A program made the position numbers and the translations under genes. From contig NZ_MZXW01000013.1 in the NCBI RefSeq assembly GCF_004123905.1, forward strand, positions 248,001-312,000: a stretch of DNA of 64,000 nt. The letters are read 5' to 3'. Origin of the DNA: Bradyrhizobium betae. Its GTDB lineage: Bacteria; Pseudomonadota; Alphaproteobacteria; Rhizobiales; Xanthobacteraceae. Shown in pieces: positions 61,277 to 64,000 of the stretch. The notes under the pieces are model-generated. The model was not told the DNA's origin and searched no databases. It was given only the letters and a program-made list of their open reading frames with translations. Position 1 is the first letter of the stretch. Every line of letters begins with the position of its first letter.

Positions 61277-61846
61277 ATGGCGATTTTCCTGATCCTCGCG
61301 CCCTACGGCGCTTTCACCTTCCTGATGCTGGTGACGTCGGCCACTTCAAGCGTGTTCGCGGCCTCCGCGATCTGCCTCGCCACCGTCGCGATCGATGTCG
61401 CGCGCGGCCGCTCGGCGAAGATCCTGGCCGTAGGCTCGGCGATCCTGTTCGCTGCCATCGGCCTCACCCTCTCGTTGGTCGACCCGAAGCTCGGCACCCT
61501 CGGCGTCAAGCTGTCGGTCGATATCGGCATCTTCGTCATCTCGCTCGGCTCGATGCTGCTGCGCCGTCCCTTCACGCTGCAATATGCGGTTGAAGCGGTC
61601 CCGGACGAGACCGCAGCGATGCCCGGTTTCCTCACCGCCAACTACATCATCACGGGTGCCTGGACGGCAGCCGCGCTGGCGATGGCGGCCGCCAATCTCG
61701 TGCTGCTCTATTTCCCCGGCCTGCCGCTCTGGTCGAGCCTTGCAGTCGCCTTCGCCGCCCGCAACAGCGCGATCTATTTCACAAAGTGGTATCCGGAATA
61801 TCGCCAGATCAAGTACGGTGCTCGCGCTCTGCCGACCACCCACTGA
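61277..61846 (+). CDS. Multi-TM membrane protein of unknown function
   Basis: 189 residues, about five membrane helices (FLILAPYGAFTFLMLV; VFAASAICLATVAIDV; ILAVGSAILFAAIGLTLSLV; VDIGIFVISLGSMLL; and a C-terminal pair). The tail RNSAIYFTKWYPEYRQIKYG is cytoplasmic-like. First gene after the second operator module; followed by the YciB-like gene 13 bases on. Confidence 0.7.
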   Translation: MAIFLILAPYGAFTFLMLVTSATSSVFAASAICLATVAIDVARGRSAKILAVGSAILFAAIGLTLSLVDPKLGTLGVKLSVDIGIFVISLGSMLLRRPFTLQYAVEAVPDETAAMPGFLTANYIITGAWTAAALAMAAANLVLLYFPGLPLWSSLAVAFAARNSAIYFTKWYPEYRQIKYGARALPTTH

Positions 61847-61859
61847 AACAGGACCGACG

Positions 61860-62414
61860 ATGAAGGACGTATTCGCCCGCCTCGCCTCCGACTTCCTGTC
61901 GGCCATCCTCTTCCTGGTGATCTACCTCCTGACGGACAACGTCATCCTGGCGACGTCGGTGGCGATTGCAGGCGCGATCGCGCAGGTGATCTACGCCCGT
62001 GTCAAGGGGCGCGAGCTCAGCTTCATGACCTATGCGAGCGTCGCGCTCGTCGTCCTGCTCGGCACCGTCACGCTGCTGACCAACGATCCCCGCTTCATGC
62101 TGGCCAAGCCCTCCATCGCGCATTTCGCGATCGGCGTCATCATGCTCAAGCGCGGCTGGATGCTGCGCTACATGCCGCCAATCGTCGTCGAGACCGTGCC
62201 GGAATATGTCACGGCTGCGGGCTATGCTTGGGCGGCACTGATGTTCGTGATCGGCGCCGGCATGATCGCAGTCGCTTCGACCGGCGATCTGAAGCTGTGG
62301 GCGTTCTACATCACGGTGGTCGCCGGCGGCGCCAAGATCCTGGCCTTTGCCGTGCAGTATGTCGTGCTCCGGCTCATCGTCACCAGCCGCCGGCGCGCCG
62401 CCGCCCGCGCCTGA
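61860..62414 (+). CDS. YciB / intracellular septation protein A-like membrane protein
   Basis: 184 residues with about six hydrophobic helices. LASDFLSAILFLVIYLLTDNVILATSVAIAGA and TLLTNDPRFMLAKPSIAHFAIGVIMLKRG match YciB (IspA), whose members act in cell-envelope maintenance. ATG at 61860. In the operon with the preceding membrane protein and probably under TetR control, unlike most YciB genes. Confidence 0.72.
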   Translation: MKDVFARLASDFLSAILFLVIYLLTDNVILATSVAIAGAIAQVIYARVKGRELSFMTYASVALVVLLGTVTLLTNDPRFMLAKPSIAHFAIGVIMLKRGWMLRYMPPIVVETVPEYVTAAGYAWAALMFVIGAGMIAVASTGDLKLWAFYITVVAGGAKILAFAVQYVVLRLIVTSRRRAAARA

Positions 62415-62519
62415 TTGCCGCTCACACGCCGTTAGGCAGCCGCCTCGAGTTGGGCTATAGGCTCGCTCAGGACTGGCCGCGATCGTCGCGGTCCGCCGGG
62501 ATCTGTTCGGGAGACGGGA

Positions 62520-62816
62520 ATGGCGGTAGACGGCAACTGGAATCTGACCATGACGACGCCGATGGGCGAGCGCCAGGCGACGCTGAGCCTCTCGAGCTCC
62601 GGCGGTACGCTGACCGGCACGCAGGGCGCCGAAGGCAATTCCGCCGAGATTTTCGACGGCACCGTCAGCGGCGATGCCGTCAACTGGAAGGTTTCCATCA
62701 CCAATCCGATGCCGTTGACGCTCGAGTTCATCGGCACGGTTTCCGGCGACAGCATGAGCGGCGAGATGGGTATCGGCCCGATGGGCAGCTTCCCGTTCAC
62801 CGGCTCGCGGGCGTAA
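62520..62816 (+). CDS. Small beta-rich hypothetical protein
   Basis: 98 residues (MAVDGNWNLTMTTPMGERQATLSLSSSGGTLTGTQG...). Repeated GTVSGD motifs (FDGTVSGDAVNW, FIGTVSGDSMSG) suggest a small beta-barrel or beta-sheet domain without catalytic residues that I can name. No signal peptide. Function unknown. Confidence 0.65.
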   Translation: MAVDGNWNLTMTTPMGERQATLSLSSSGGTLTGTQGAEGNSAEIFDGTVSGDAVNWKVSITNPMPLTLEFIGTVSGDSMSGEMGIGPMGSFPFTGSRA

Positions 62817-62831
62817 GGTCGCGCTGCATCC

Positions 62832-63752
62832 GTGCGCGCGCTCCGTCTCATCGCGGCAACGATCCTCTGTATCGCGGCACAAGCGGCGCGCGCGGATGAC
62901 AACGAACCGGCGTGGCGCCCAAGCGCGCTCGCCATGGTGCCTGCCGGCTATGTCGCAGGCATCGCCTACCGGACCGATGGTTCAACGGGATATCTCGCCG
63001 TCTATCCCGCGACGTCGAACGATCCAAAGACACCGGCAAGCGTGTTCGCTGCGCGTCAGGCTCTCGTCGTCACGCTGACATCGGACGCGACGCGCGTAGT
63101 CTCTGCCGAGCTGAAGCAGCGCGCCGGGCCTGATCCCGATAACGACGACACCGATTTCGCAAAGCTGCACGCCGATCTCGCCGCGAAGCGGGCAACGCTG
63201 CCCGAGGGCACAGAGCCCTGCAATCTCGGCGCCTGGTCCATCGACAAGGATCCTGATGGCCTCAACGTGCGCGCCGAACCCTCAGTGAAAGCGCGCGTGC
63301 TCGGCACGCTGCCGCCGCCCTACCGGCTCAAGCTCGGCGGTGCCGAGAACACGCCCGACGGTGGCTGGCTCACCGAATTCCGCATCGTTGGTTTCAAGGA
63401 CGGCTGGTTTCTGATCGAAGGCGCCAAGCCGCCGGGCAAGGACTACGAGGACGACAAGAGATATCCGCGCAGCGCGCCAAAACCTTATGCGGGGCGCGGA
63501 TGGGTCGCCTCCAACAAGGTCGGCGCGTCCTACGCCAATGGCGCCACGCGCATGGGCGGCCTGTTTCAAGCCCCCTTCATCGATGCCAAATGGATGCCCG
63601 CGCAGCGCGAGCTCGGCGGCGCAATCGACACCGACGGCGGCCCGAAGCGCATTTTTGCCTGCAGCGGGCTCTGGGGTCTGGTCGAGAGCCAGGACGGCGT
63701 CCGCGGCTGGTGGCGCGGTCTGTGCTCCAACCAGGTCACGAATTGTAGTTAG
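62832..63752 (+). CDS. Exported protein with SH3-like domain
   Basis: 306 residues from a GTG at 62832, close behind the previous gene. A signal peptide (about 1-22, CIAAQAARAD) and a central SH3-type stretch (DPDGLNVRAEPSVKARVLGTLPPPYRLKL), as in cell-wall-binding proteins. The C-terminal part ends GWWRGLCSNQVTNCS. Ligand unknown. Confidence 0.7.
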   Translation: MRALRLIAATILCIAAQAARADDNEPAWRPSALAMVPAGYVAGIAYRTDGSTGYLAVYPATSNDPKTPASVFAARQALVVTLTSDATRVVSAELKQRAGPDPDNDDTDFAKLHADLAAKRATLPEGTEPCNLGAWSIDKDPDGLNVRAEPSVKARVLGTLPPPYRLKLGGAENTPDGGWLTEFRIVGFKDGWFLIEGAKPPGKDYEDDKRYPRSAPKPYAGRGWVASNKVGASYANGATRMGGLFQAPFIDAKWMPAQRELGGAIDTDGGPKRIFACSGLWGLVESQDGVRGWWRGLCSNQVTNCS

Positions 63753-63760
63753 CTATCTCA

Positions 63761-63905
63761 TCTCCCTCGCCCCGCCTGCGGGGAGAGGGTTGGGGTGAGG
63801 GGGAGTCTCCGCGAGGACGGTAACCGTTGGACTCGTGGAGAGTCCCCTCACCCGGATTGCATCTTCGATGCAATCCGACCTCTCCCCGCAAGCGGGGCGA
63901 GGTGA
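63761..63905. repeat. Palindromic repeat near the window end
   Basis: CCTCGCCCCGC...GCGGGGCGAGG outer arms with inner CCCCTCACCC and AGTCTCC/GGAGAGT pairs and a GATTGCATC/GATGCAATC hairpin. A dispersed Bradyrhizobium-type palindrome between convergent genes. Confidence 0.75.
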
Positions 63906-63909
63906 AGGG

Positions 63910-64000
63910 CTAGCCCAAATTCAACTCCTTGAAGAAGTCGTTCCCCTTGTCGTCGACGATGATGAACGCGGGGAAGTCGACGACTTCGATGCGCCAGATC
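63910..64000 (-). CDS. Class I fumarate hydratase C-terminus (partial)
   Basis: The last 29 codons before a TAG: IWRIEVVDFPAFIIVDDKGN and DFFKELNLG. This ending (WxIEV-x-DFPAFI-x-VDDKGNDFF) is that of iron-sulfur class I fumarases, which hydrate fumarate to malate. The 5' part lies beyond the window. Confidence 0.8.
   Translation of the reverse strand, partial: IWRIEVVDFPAFIIVDDKGNDFFKELNLG

Overview
The window is high-GC, densely packed alphaproteobacterial chromosome. The RecA and PurC sequences as I remember them, the GTTC-N7-GTTC SOS box upstream of recA, the F1-ATPase zeta subunit, and many long palindromic repeats lying 3' of genes all point to Bradyrhizobium or a very close relative. 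No rRNA, tRNA, CRISPR array, phage or intact insertion sequence was seen.

Layout. 1-8.2 kb: purine biosynthesis (purL partial, purQ, purS, purC, purB), interrupted by a hotdog thioesterase, an orphan Bug-type binding protein coupled to purQ, a CorA-type transporter, and the F1-ATPase zeta subunit. 8.2-17.7 kb: a cyanate/nitrate-type ABC transporter operon ending in cyanase. It is divergent from a PAS-AAA-Fis sigma54 activator, with a -24/-12 promoter and clustered candidate activator sites between them. Next comes an OsmC / acyl-CoA-dehydrogenase-like / rhodanese operon facing a TetR regulator. 17.7-25.2 kb: a BTAD-alpha/beta hydrolase fusion regulator, a probable methanethiol methyltransferase with a quinone reductase and a hotdog-like protein, a TPR protein and a TrmJ-DUF559 fusion. 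25.5-36.3 kb: housekeeping genes icd, a cyclic-nucleotide-gated K+ channel, alaS, and gcvT-gcvH-gcvP behind a tandem glycine riboswitch. 36.4-39.4 kb: three tandem paralogues of an unknown family, the middle one frameshifted. 39.5-47.5 kb: recA, then a region of small genes (several under 60 codons), two look-alike sRNA candidates, and repeat-rich non-coding DNA. 47.5-58.6 kb: a PQQ dehydrogenase, an Ada-like alkyltransferase, thioesterases, a YeeE/YedE pair, a GNAT/FemAB-like protein, a DsbA-like protein, an XRE regulator and a SET-domain protein with a basic tail. 58.6-63.8 kb: a TetR regulator with a carotenoid oxygenase and membrane proteins including a YciB-like one, linked by a duplicated promoter-operator module. 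63.9-64 kb: the C-terminus of a class I fumarate hydratase.

The strongest regulatory stories readable directly from the DNA are: (i) the self-contained sigma54 circuit of the cyanase operon; (ii) the identical 19-bp palindromes (ATCTTTAC-N3-GTAAAGAT) plus identical promoter spacing in front of both the carotenoid oxygenase gene and the downstream membrane-protein genes, next to a divergent TetR gene; (iii) the glycine riboswitch; (iv) a pair of hairpin-CCTCC-terminator sRNA candidates. Start codons were moved from the longest open frame wherever the family alignment or the Shine-Dalgarno sequence argued for it. Functional names come from recalled family features, not from searches.
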